DNA of 64,000 nt, from the NCBI GenBank assembly GCA_963704405.1, contig OY969903.1, positions 4,092,001 through 4,156,000 on the forward strand, written 5' to 3'. Made by a program: the position numbers and the translations under genes. Positions 56,971-64,000 of this stretch are shown here, one piece after another (positions within the stretch are counted from its first letter, which is position 1; each line of letters starts with the position of its first letter). The DNA comes from MFD01213-c1 sp963704405. Its GTDB lineage: Bacteria > Planctomycetota > Phycisphaerae > Tepidisphaerales > Tepidisphaeraceae. Under the pieces are notes generated by a model that saw only the letters and a list, made by a program, of their open reading frames with translations, searched no databases and was not told where the DNA came from.

Positions 56971-57744
56971 ATGACAGCAATTGATGCAAAGTTTGATATG
57001 CGCGGCCGCGTGGCGCTGATTACGGGCGGCGGGCGGGGAATTGGGCTTGCGATTGCGCGGTCGCTGGCGGAAGCTGGATGCGCGGTGGCGATCCAGGATA
57101 TTGATCTGGAGGTCGCTGAAGCGGAGGCACATCAAATCTGCACGGAAGGCGGGAAGGCGATTGCGCTGGGCGGCGATGTGGCGGACCACAGCCTGGCAAG
57201 GAAGGCGGTGGCGGAAGTTGAGAATCGGCTGGGCGGATTGCATGTGATGGTGAACAACGCGGCGATCCAGGAGCCGCGCAATTGGATGGAGGCGTCGGCG
57301 GAGGAAATGGAGCGGCAACTGCGGGCCGACCTGGTCGTGCCGATCCTGTTCTGCCAGCAGGTTGTACCGATCTTCCGGCGGCAGAGATGGGGACGCATCA
57401 TCAGCCTGGGATCGATCCAGCAGCAGCGGGGAAATCCGCACATGCTGGCTTATTCGCTGGCGAAGGCGGGGTTGGAAAAGATGACGATTGCGCTGGCGCG
57501 GGATTTGGGGGCGGGGAATATTACAGTGAATTTGATTGCGCCCGGGTGGATCCAGACGCATCGGACGCGGAATGATTTTAAGTCGCCGCAGGACCTGGTG
57601 GAGAAGGGAAAGAAGGCGAACCCGCTGGGGCGGATCGGTCAGCCGGATGATTTCCATGGGATTGCCCTTCTGCTCTGCAGCGATGCCGGCGCGTATATCA
57701 CAGGGCAAACGATTTATGTCGATGGCGGGATGAGTTCTCAATAG
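56971..57744 (+). CDS. Short-chain dehydrogenase/reductase
   Basis: A 257-residue classical SDR. The NAD(P) site is TGGGRGIG, then NNAAI, the catalytic Ser in SLGSI, and YSLAK with Tyr and Lys. The C-terminal region ends with ITGQTIYVDGG. Substrate unknown. It starts 60 bases after the FAH-family gene and ends 17 bases before the DUF89 gene, so these may share a transcript for small-molecule breakdown (inference). Confidence 0.93.
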   Translation: MTAIDAKFDMRGRVALITGGGRGIGLAIARSLAEAGCAVAIQDIDLEVAEAEAHQICTEGGKAIALGGDVADHSLARKAVAEVENRLGGLHVMVNNAAIQEPRNWMEASAEEMERQLRADLVVPILFCQQVVPIFRRQRWGRIISLGSIQQQRGNPHMLAYSLAKAGLEKMTIALARDLGAGNITVNLIAPGWIQTHRTRNDFKSPQDLVEKGKKANPLGRIGQPDDFHGIALLLCSDAGAYITGQTIYVDGGMSSQ

Positions 57745-57761
57745 CAGGCGAAGTGGGTTTT

Positions 57762-58828
57762 ATGCTGCAGCCGTTTGTGAAGTTGAAAGATCCGGAACGC
57801 TATCTCGCATGCACCTGGGATTTGGCGAAAGATGACGAGGGGCGGGCGCATTGGGTGGGATTTTTCCGGCGGCATATCAATACGATATTGAAGGTGGGTG
57901 TGGAGGCGGCGACGGCGCGCGGGGAATCGCTGGATGCGGCGATACAACGGGCAGGCGCCTGTCGACAGGAATTTGAACAAATCGCAGATGCGTTCATGGC
58001 CGATCCAGCGGGCGCAGGGCGACACGGGCAGGCGCGGGTGACGATCCTGGTGCTGGATGAGTGGCGGGACAGCACGCTTCGGAAACATGGATTCCCTGAC
58101 GCATTTATCGATGTGAAAAATCGCGAGAACGAGCGGGCAATTCCGCTGCTGGCGGAGGTTTGCCGGGGAATTGATGCGCTGGAAGAGAAGCAGCAGGTGC
58201 GGGCAGTGGTGGAGGGTGTGTTTGCGGGGAATATTTTTGACATGGGGGCGGAGGCGACAGCGAAGCAGTTTCTTCATGCGGGGCCTGATTTTTTTGAGAC
58301 GAGAAATCGGCTGAGTCCGCGGCCGTGGGTAATTGACGATTTTGATGCGTTTGAGCAGCGGATGCTTCGGGGAGAACGGCATCGGAAGGCGGTTTTTTTT
58401 GTGGACAATGCGGGTGGGGATTTTGTGCTGGGCGCGGTGCCGATGATGCGATGGCTGGCTCGGCGCGGAACGAGAGTTGTGCTGGCGGCGAATGAGACGC
58501 CGACACTGAATGATATGACAATCCACGATGTGAATGCATGGTGGCCGCGGATGGTGAAGGAGGAACCTTCGATTGGGGTGATGGATATTGAACGGGTGAG
58601 CACGGGGACGGCGGAGCCGCTGATCGATTTGAGCAAGGTTTCGGCGGAGTTGAATAAAGCTTGTGCGGATGCGGATCTGGTGATTCTTGAAGGGATGGGC
58701 GCGGGATTGAGAGTAATCTGGACGCGGTGTTTTCCTGCGATGCGCTGAACCTGGCAATGATTAAGGATTCGATGACGGCTAAGCGGCTGGGGGGGAAGGT
58801 TTTGGATTGTGTTTGCCGGTATAGATAA
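57762..58828 (+). CDS. DUF89 (damage-control phosphatase-like) protein, frameshifted
   Basis: Read across one frameshift this encodes about 355 residues. The metal-binding DUF89 motif is FFVDNAGGDFVLG, followed by LAANETPTLNDMT and ADLVILEGMG. DUF89 proteins are metal-dependent phosphatases thought to remove damaged phospho-metabolites. The break near 58697-58700 (ATGGGCGCGGG) needs one extra G to give GMGRGIESNLDAVFSCDALNLAMIK. The downstream frame ends at 58828. A GTG at 57753 could extend the start by three residues. Confidence 0.75.
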
Positions 58829-58840
58829 GCGAATAACCCA

Positions 58841-59641
58841 ATGGGTTCTATGTCATCTCAATCTCTGGTTCCACGGCAGGTTGTGTTGCCGATTTCCAAG
58901 GCGGTGGAGATTGCGTACAAGAGCATTCGTTTGCGGCTGAGCCGCAGCTTGCTGGTGACGAGCGGGATTATTTTGGCGCTGGCGTTTTTGATGTCGATTC
59001 TGGTTAGCGATGTGATGACTTCGGCAATGCGGAAATGGGCGGCGGATTTTCCGAGGTCGGAGCGGTATCAGATTTTGTCGGCGGAGCGGCAAAGCCTGGA
59101 GGCGAATCCCGGCGCGACTGCGGGGACGGAGTTGCGCTTGCAGCAGATTCGGGAGGAATTGACTGGGCCGCAGAAGTTGCAGGAACTGCTGAAGAATGCG
59201 GGCGTGCCGGCGACGCCGCAGGACATTGAGGCGAATCGAATCCAGAATCGGTGGCTGATCGGGCTGGCGCTGCTGGTGGCTTTTGTCGGCATTCTGAACT
59301 CCATGCTGATGAGCGTCACCGAAAGGTTTCGCGAGATCGGGACAATGAAATGCCTTGGGGCGCTCGACAGCTTTATCATCACGCTTTTCCTGATTGAGAG
59401 TCTGTTTCAAGGAGTTGTGGGAACCATTTTGGGCATCGGGCTGGGCCTGGGGCTGAGCATCGGCAGCCTTGCATCCACGTTCGGGCAATATGCGCGGATA
59501 AATATTCCTTGGCTCCAACTGCTGAACGCGGTACTCATATGCCTGATGGTCGGCATCGGGCTGACGATCTGCGGAGCGCTTTATCCTGCGTGGCAGGCGG
59601 CGCGAATGCAGCCGATCGATGCAATGCGGGTGGAAACGTGA
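58841..59641 (+). CDS. FtsX-like ABC transporter permease
   Basis: A 266-residue permease of the MacB/FtsX type. One transmembrane helix lies near residues 28-48, then a short external segment, then the FtsX core with three helices: SVTERFREIGTMKCLGA is the family coupling motif, followed by ESLFQGVVGTILGIGLG and YPAWQAARMQPIDAMR. It is shorter than typical MacB and may work as a dimer. The next genes, overlapping by four bases each, encode a lipoprotein and an ABC ATPase. Confidence 0.85.
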   Translation: MGSMSSQSLVPRQVVLPISKAVEIAYKSIRLRLSRSLLVTSGIILALAFLMSILVSDVMTSAMRKWAADFPRSERYQILSAERQSLEANPGATAGTELRLQQIREELTGPQKLQELLKNAGVPATPQDIEANRIQNRWLIGLALLVAFVGILNSMLMSVTERFREIGTMKCLGALDSFIITLFLIESLFQGVVGTILGIGLGLGLSIGSLASTFGQYARINIPWLQLLNAVLICLMVGIGLTICGALYPAWQAARMQPIDAMRVET

Positions 59642-60039
59642 AACTTGTGATGTTGCGACGATTGGGACAATTTCTGACAGAACCCGGCAACGGTATGCGG
59701 GCCATGCTTGCGGCGATTCTGCTGATGATGCCGGCGTGTTCATCAGGGCCGGGGAAGCTCATCGCGCGGCAGGAATTTAATCATCCGGCTTCGGTGCAAG
59801 AGGCTCCGAAGAATGGCGCATATGGGCTGTTCATCGATGGTGATGACCACCCGATCTTCACCTACCGTCTGAGCCAGGGAGACAAACTGGGGTTTGAACT
59901 TTCCGAAGGCGCGACGATCAATTCAATGCAGGTGCAATGGCTGTATGCGATCTTCGGTGACCAGCGGTTTCGATTGAGCGCGGACAAAAGTTATGAATGG
60001 CGCTGGCTGTATGACGTTCCGGCTGCGGGAGCGAAATGA
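59638..60039 (+). CDS. Small lipoprotein in an ABC transporter operon
   Basis: A 133-residue protein with a lipoprotein-type signal: a hydrophobic stretch ending MMPAC, Cys near residue 37. The rest is small and beta-rich with no recognised family. Its GTG at 59638 overlaps the permease stop and its own stop overlaps the ATPase start, so all three are translationally coupled. It may be an accessory subunit of the transporter. An ATG at 59650 is an alternative start. Confidence 0.7.
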   Translation: MKLVMLRRLGQFLTEPGNGMRAMLAAILLMMPACSSGPGKLIARQEFNHPASVQEAPKNGAYGLFIDGDDHPIFTYRLSQGDKLGFELSEGATINSMQVQWLYAIFGDQRFRLSADKSYEWRWLYDVPAAGAK

Positions 60040-60836
60040 CGGCGGGCGACACGATCCCTCCAGCCCCCCTGCCGCCGGATGAGGCGCCCATTACGGAATA
60101 TGCCGTCCGGGCGATCGATGTGAAACGGGAATATCAGATGGGGGCAGAGGTGGTGCAGGCGCTGAAAGGCGTCACAGTCTCTATTAACCGCGGCGAATAT
60201 ATTTCCATTATGGGGCCGAGCGGTTCGGGGAAAAGCACGCTCTTCAACATGATCGGCGGGCTCGACAAGCCTTCGGCGGGGAAGGTTTATATTGACGAAG
60301 TCGATATCGCGCAACTGGATAGTTATGAGCTGGCGTGGCTGCGCTGCCGCAAAATCGGGTACATTTTTCAGACCTTTAACCTGATCCCGGTGATGACGGC
60401 ACTGGAGAATGTGATGCTGCCGATGATCTTCGCGGGGATGACGACGGCGGACGCGCAGGACAAGGCCGCCGACATTCTGAAACGGGTGGACCTGGGGCAT
60501 CGGCTGCTGAACAAACCGAGCGAAATGTCCGGCGGCCAACAGCAGCGCGTGGCGATCGCACGCGCTTTTGCCAATGATCCGGCGATCATTCTTGCGGATG
60601 AGCCAACGGGAAACCTGGACCTGCATACGGGGAAGTTGATCATCGAATTGCTTCGCCAACTCAATAAAGAGCGCGGCGTGACGATCATCTCGGCGACTCA
60701 CGATCATAAGATGCTGGCGGTCAGCGACCGGATTATCTGGATTCGGGATGGGAAGGTAGACCGCATTCAGAGCAGGCAGGATTTGAAGATCGAGGAAGGA
60801 ACGATTGAAGGGGCGGGCGGGGAGGATATGTGGTAA
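60036..60836 (+). CDS. MacB/LolD-type ABC transporter ATP-binding protein
   Basis: A 266-residue ABC ATPase: Walker A GPSGSGKST, Q-loop in IFQTFNLIP, signature MSGGQQQRVAIARA, Walker B IILADEP and a final TIISATHDH. The DEPTGNLD block with GGLDKPSAGKV is typical of the LolD/MacB/FtsE group. It overlaps the lipoprotein gene by four bases and pairs with the FtsX-like permease. Together they likely form a MacB-like or lipoprotein-sorting transporter. The substrate is unknown. Confidence 0.92.
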   Translation: MTAGDTIPPAPLPPDEAPITEYAVRAIDVKREYQMGAEVVQALKGVTVSINRGEYISIMGPSGSGKSTLFNMIGGLDKPSAGKVYIDEVDIAQLDSYELAWLRCRKIGYIFQTFNLIPVMTALENVMLPMIFAGMTTADAQDKAADILKRVDLGHRLLNKPSEMSGGQQQRVAIARAFANDPAIILADEPTGNLDLHTGKLIIELLRQLNKERGVTIISATHDHKMLAVSDRIIWIRDGKVDRIQSRQDLKIEEGTIEGAGGEDMW

Positions 60837-60899
60837 GATGGAGCCTTTTTCAGCGACACATCAGGCAGATTTACACAGATCATTCATTCGGGGTTCTGT

Positions 60900-61433
60900 T
60901 CACACCCACTGATCGCGAATTAGTTTTAGCTGGACCCAATCTTCGTCGCTGAAATGGTTTGGTTTTTCCCAGCCGAGGCCCATTAGCTTTTGGAAGAAGG
61001 GTTCAGCTTCTTCGGCAATTTTTTCCCGTGATTCTTTATTGGCGAGGCGACCGGCGTATTCGTCGTCTTTCTGGCTCGCGAGGAGCAGGGCCTGGTAACC
61101 GCAATGGAGGCGGACAAGATCGGCCAATTGGCGGTAGAAAAGCCAGACATCCTCATCGGGAAGCGGCGGTGGAGCGCAGTGGCGGCGGAGGGCGTGATCG
61201 AAATACTTCAGCTTCGATTCCCACTTTAATTTTGGATCGATTCCAAGCGAGATATACTGGCCTACCTTGAACGCTTCGTGGAGATGGGGATCACCGATTT
61301 TATCTGCGAATTGCACTTGCCGCGCGTAGTAAGACTCCGGCTGCCCGATGGGCGGCATAGAGGGGAGTTGCCGGGCCTGCGGCATAGCGAAGCCCTCAAA
61401 AAAAGCCCCTTTTGTGCGCCGGGGGAACGACAT
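60900..61433 (-). CDS. Hypothetical protein
   Basis: A 177-residue protein with no recognised family. It is mostly helical and charged (ESYYARQVQFADK, HALRRHCAPPPLPDEDVW). No signal or membrane segment is visible. The frame is intact and the length argues for a real gene. An ATG at 61385 (MPQARQLPS) is an alternative start. Confidence 0.6.
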   Translation of the reverse strand: MSFPRRTKGAFFEGFAMPQARQLPSMPPIGQPESYYARQVQFADKIGDPHLHEAFKVGQYISLGIDPKLKWESKLKYFDHALRRHCAPPPLPDEDVWLFYRQLADLVRLHCGYQALLLASQKDDEYAGRLANKESREKIAEEAEPFFQKLMGLGWEKPNHFSDEDWVQLKLIRDQWV

Positions 61434-61591
61434 GATAAAATTCCCTAGCGCTGCGCTAATTTTACATTAGCGGGTGCCAATAAAACAATGCAAATGATTG
61501 TGACGGGTGAAAAAACAGCGTTTTTCGTCACATATCGGCACAGGCCCGAATGCCTGGCGACATAGAATTATCGTGAAGATCGGGGGATGAC

Positions 61592-62536
61592 TTAAACCCG
61601 CCGAAGAACATCGATGACGCCGAACGTCCCCACCATCAGGCTAATCACACCATTGATTGTGAAAAAAGCGAGGCCGAGCTTTGAGAGATCGTCGGCCTTC
61701 ACCAGGGCGTGTTCGATAATCAGCAGCAGGCCGGCGATGACAGCGCCAATCCAATAGAGCGTGGACAATTCCGGCGTGCGGGCGCCGAGGAGAAGGAGAA
61801 AGGCGAAGCCGAGGAGATGCGTGCCCCGCGCGATCCAAAGGGCCCGGCCAATTCCGAATTTGGCGGGGATGGAGAAGAGGCCTTTGTTCACATCGAAGGC
61901 GTAGTCCTGGCAGGCATAAAGAATGTCAAAGCCGGCGGTCCACAGCAGGACAGCGCCGAACATATAAAATGGGGGCGCGTCTATTGTTCCCTTGATCGCG
62001 ATCCAGGCGCAGACGGGAGCGAGTGCGAGGGCGGCGCCTAAATAATAATGGCATAGCTGACTGAAGCGTTTGAGAAAGGGATAGCCACTGAGGAACGCAA
62101 GCACCGGAATTGCCAGGATGACGGGCCAGGGATTTTTATAGACCCACCAGAAGCCGGCAGCTCCGAGAATAAAGAGAACGGCAGAGGCCGCTAGCGCAAC
62201 GACCATGAACCGCGGGGATAGTCGTCCGCTTGGAATCGCGCGACGGGCTGTGCGGGGGTTTTCGGCATCCACTTCTGCATCGAGCAGGCGGTTGGCGAGC
62301 ATCGCGAAGGTTCGGGCGGTGACCATACAGATGACGATCAGCGCAAGTTGGCCGAACTTCATGCCTCCCCGCGTGCGGGCTGCGGCCAGTACGGCAGAAA
62401 GGATCGCCCAAGGCAGTGCAAAGACACTGTGCTGGATTTTGATGTCCGCGGAGAGCGCACCCAGTTTTGCGAGTATTGATGAGGCTGGTTGGAGAGGCGG
62501 CACATGGGCCACGCTCGTGATTGCATTACTTGCCAT
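61592..62536 (-). CDS. UbiA-family prenyltransferase (4-hydroxybenzoate polyprenyltransferase-like)
   Basis: A 314-residue membrane prenyltransferase with about eight helices. The first Asp-rich motif reads NRLLDAEVDAENPRT; the second reads YACQDYAFDVNKGLFSIP. It attaches a polyprenyl chain to an aromatic acid in quinone synthesis. The ATG at 62536 lies inside the end of the upstream csrA-like gene, so translation is coupled. With UbiX two genes upstream this points to ubiquinone or futalosine-type menaquinone synthesis (MqnP-like); other quinone genes are not in the window. Confidence 0.88.
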   Translation of the reverse strand: MASNAITSVAHVPPLQPASSILAKLGALSADIKIQHSVFALPWAILSAVLAAARTRGGMKFGQLALIVICMVTARTFAMLANRLLDAEVDAENPRTARRAIPSGRLSPRFMVVALAASAVLFILGAAGFWWVYKNPWPVILAIPVLAFLSGYPFLKRFSQLCHYYLGAALALAPVCAWIAIKGTIDAPPFYMFGAVLLWTAGFDILYACQDYAFDVNKGLFSIPAKFGIGRALWIARGTHLLGFAFLLLLGARTPELSTLYWIGAVIAGLLLIIEHALVKADDLSKLGLAFFTINGVISLMVGTFGVIDVLRRV

Positions 62537-62855
62537 GGTTGCTCTGTCCACCGCCGCGAAGCTGATCGACTTGTTCCTTGGCAAAGACGGGGATGTGTTG
62601 CGGGGCCAGCACACCGATACGAGCGGTTTCACCGAGTACTTCCATCAGGGTGACGGCGACATGGGGCCCGAGATGACAGGATTGTCCGATAGCGAGCTCA
62701 TAGGCACTGTCGAATGAATCGCCATCCCTGGGGCCGCCCATAACGCGCCCGCGGGCAATCAAACGGACGCCCTGTGCGTCGATATCGGTAGGCGAGACGC
62801 GAATGTCACCGCCGATGACAATCCACTGATCCACCAGACGCGAAAGAATCGTCAT
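62526..62855 (-). CDS. CsrA-like protein with an internal insertion
   Basis: A 109-residue protein. The start MTILSRLVDQWIVIGGDI matches the first strands of CsrA. The end, from HVAVTLMEVLGETARIGVLAPQ to VFAKEQ, matches its core. About 45 extra residues (19-64) lie between them. The usual His-Arg of the HREEV motif is replaced by Phe-Ala (VFAKEQV), removing the Arg that contacts RNA. GGGGAG lies six bases before the ATG. It sits between ubiX and ubiA, overlapping ubiA by 11 bases. It may regulate translation differently, or not bind classical GGA sites. Confidence 0.7.
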   Translation of the reverse strand: MTILSRLVDQWIVIGGDIRVSPTDIDAQGVRLIARGRVMGGPRDGDSFDSAYELAIGQSCHLGPHVAVTLMEVLGETARIGVLAPQHIPVFAKEQVDQLRGGGQSNHGK

Positions 62856-63000
62856 AGACAACTCCCCATCCTATCCCGGAAGACCCTCTCGATGCTTCCG
62901 TTCCTTTTCTCCCAATCTTGAATTGCACCCGATTTTTGTCAAATATCAAGGCCACCGGCCCGCGATTCCGTGGGATGGGCAGACCAGGTAATTTCGGGCG

Positions 63001-63639
63001 TCAAACCACTGCGCCGGGTTTGATGGGTGGCCGGGGGTTTTTTGGGTCCCAGCGTGTATCCAGAGCGTGGGAGACACCGGTGAGATCGAGCAATTTGCCG
63101 GCCACGAAATCCACTACTTCTGCAATGGTCGCCGGGTTCAGATAAAAACCGGGATTACAGGGCGCGACAATTACACCGGCGTCACTGAGGATCTTGTAAT
63201 TGTTGACATCGATGGGGGAGAGGGGCATTTCTCGATGGGCGAGGATGAGCCGGCGGCGCTCTTTCAAAGTCACGGCGGCGGCGCGGGAAATAAGATTATC
63301 GCCGAGGCCGTGGGCAATTTCCGCAAGGGTGTTGCTGGAGCAGGGGACGACGACCATTCCATCGTGGAGGAAGCTGCCGCTGGCGAGCATGGAACCGACA
63401 TCGTTGTAATTGTAAAGGGTGATGGTGTGCTTGTCGGCGCCGGCCAGGGCAGGGAGATCGATTCCTTCCATTCCTATTTCGTCGTGCAGGAGCCGGCGGC
63501 CAAGGGGAGAGACGACGAGATGTACATTCACGCCGGCCAAGACGAGGCCCTGGATGAAGCGCTGGGCATAAAGCGCTCCGCTTGCGCCTGTGATGGCGGT
63601 GACGATGTTCGAAGGAGCCGAGCTCATGGTTGCAATCAT
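63001..63639 (-). CDS. ubiX: Flavin prenyltransferase UbiX
   Basis: A 212-residue flavoprotein. TAITGASGALYAQRF at the start, then VVVPCSSNTLAEIAHG, LKERRRLILAHREMPLSPI and a C-terminal Pro-rich tail. UbiX makes prenylated FMN, the cofactor of UbiD decarboxylases in quinone and aromatic pathways. The ATG at 63639 follows AGGCGG. It leads a leftward operon ubiX, csrA-like, ubiA. No ubiD is visible here. Confidence 0.93.
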   Translation of the reverse strand: MIATMSSAPSNIVTAITGASGALYAQRFIQGLVLAGVNVHLVVSPLGRRLLHDEIGMEGIDLPALAGADKHTITLYNYNDVGSMLASGSFLHDGMVVVPCSSNTLAEIAHGLGDNLISRAAAVTLKERRRLILAHREMPLSPIDVNNYKILSDAGVIVAPCNPGFYLNPATIAEVVDFVAGKLLDLTGVSHALDTRWDPKNPRPPIKPGAVV

Positions 63640-63873
63640 ATGCCGCCGCCTAATCTGATAGCCAGCCACTGAACATGGTTTCTGGGCATGGTTTCAGACA
63701 GTTTGAAAATCACTCCATCAAGGTTTCGCTCAACAGGGTGCTGATCGAACGTTAGCGCGATCTGGCGCAAGTGCGTGCGCAGAATTAGCGGGGACCCAAT
63801 CGGGGCGCAATTTTTCCTTGTGATCTTCTCCTGCGCGTTCGAATGAACTCATTTCATATTTCGGGAGAATTTC

Positions 63874-64000
63874 ATGTTTGAGGCAAAATTCAGGAAGAAG
63901 TCGGGGTTTTTGGGTGGCGCGGTGGTGGCGATGGCGGCAGCGGCGACGCCGATTCATGCAGCGGCGATCGGCGATGTGTTTGTGATCGCGATGGAAAATC
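63874..64000 (+). CDS. Exported protein, phosphoesterase-like start, partial
   Basis: The first 42 codons of a gene that leaves the right edge. A signal peptide (basic start, hydrophobic AVVAMAAAATPIHAA) is followed by IGDVFVIAMEN, which resembles the opening of phosphoesterase/acid-phosphatase-like enzymes of the phospholipase C group (FVIVMENHN). GGGAG precedes the ATG. The family call rests on a few residues only. Confidence 0.4.
   Translation, partial: MFEAKFRKKSGFLGGAVVAMAAAATPIHAAAIGDVFVIAMEN

Noticed and set aside
57738..58757. Open frame of 339 residues on the minus strand
   Set aside because: Antisense to the DUF89 gene and very rich in Arg, Pro and His, as expected of a shadow frame.

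Overview
The window looks like a chromosomal segment from a Gram-negative, moderately GC-rich member of the Planctomycetota/PVC bacteria, probably a Phycisphaerae-like lineage. This placement is an inference from gene content: lipopolysaccharide functions (lptB, kdsB), paired bactofilins, a secreted protein with a c-type heme motif, many lipoproteins, plant-polysaccharide enzymes (a PL4-type lyase and a CE15 esterase), and single genes or short operons on alternating strands. No phage, plasmid or CRISPR signature was seen.

Layout. 0-5 kb: partial polysaccharide lyase, an ICMT-like methyltransferase plus HxxxD acyltransferase pair, a cyclophilin and lptB, then a 570-base intergenic region with DnaA-box-like sites in front of a cold-shock gene. 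5-14.5 kb: kdsB-pyrG-sugar isomerase operon, TPR lipoprotein, EEP nuclease, stand-alone MshEN protein, heme-motif protein and the AmrS radical SAM enzyme. 14.5-24.3 kb: DUF58-transglutaminase-MoxR operon, alaS, and a SpoIIE/RsbU-type phosphatase. 24-30 kb: M20 dipeptidase, mutY, small proteins and two bactofilins. 30-43 kb: KDPG aldolase, PilZ protein, glucuronokinase-like GHMP kinase with a UDP-sugar pyrophosphorylase, an apparently dead trypsin-like protein, CE15 esterase, tRNA-Arg, GT2, folE, rhomboid, queD, lutA-like, epimerase and chrA. 44-50 kb: murD, rho, yqeY, bcp and small genes. 50-52 kb: an IS4-type insertion sequence with 37-bp perfect inverted repeats. 52-64 kb: methyltransferase, a 737-aa lipoprotein, tRNA-Val, FAH hydrolase, SDR, DUF89, an ABC permease-lipoprotein-ATPase operon, a ubiX-csrA-like-ubiA operon, and the start of a secreted protein at the right edge.

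How the genes fit together. kdsB consumes CTP made by pyrG, and with lptB this points to a Kdo-containing outer-membrane LPS. UbiA- and UbiX-type enzymes suggest quinone biosynthesis. The PL4-type lyase, CE15 esterase, KDPG aldolase and glucuronokinase/pyrophosphorylase pair suggest handling of uronic-acid-rich plant polysaccharides.

Two observations stand out. First, yqeY carries a 122-bp mini-element with perfect 19-bp terminal inverted repeats and a perfect 10-bp target duplication; the 132-bp net insertion keeps the frame and adds 44 residues to the protein. Second, ten otherwise normal genes are each split by one or two frameshifts. Most are explained by one missing base in a short G, C or A run, which suggests sequence errors rather than gene decay, so these genes are annotated across the shifts.
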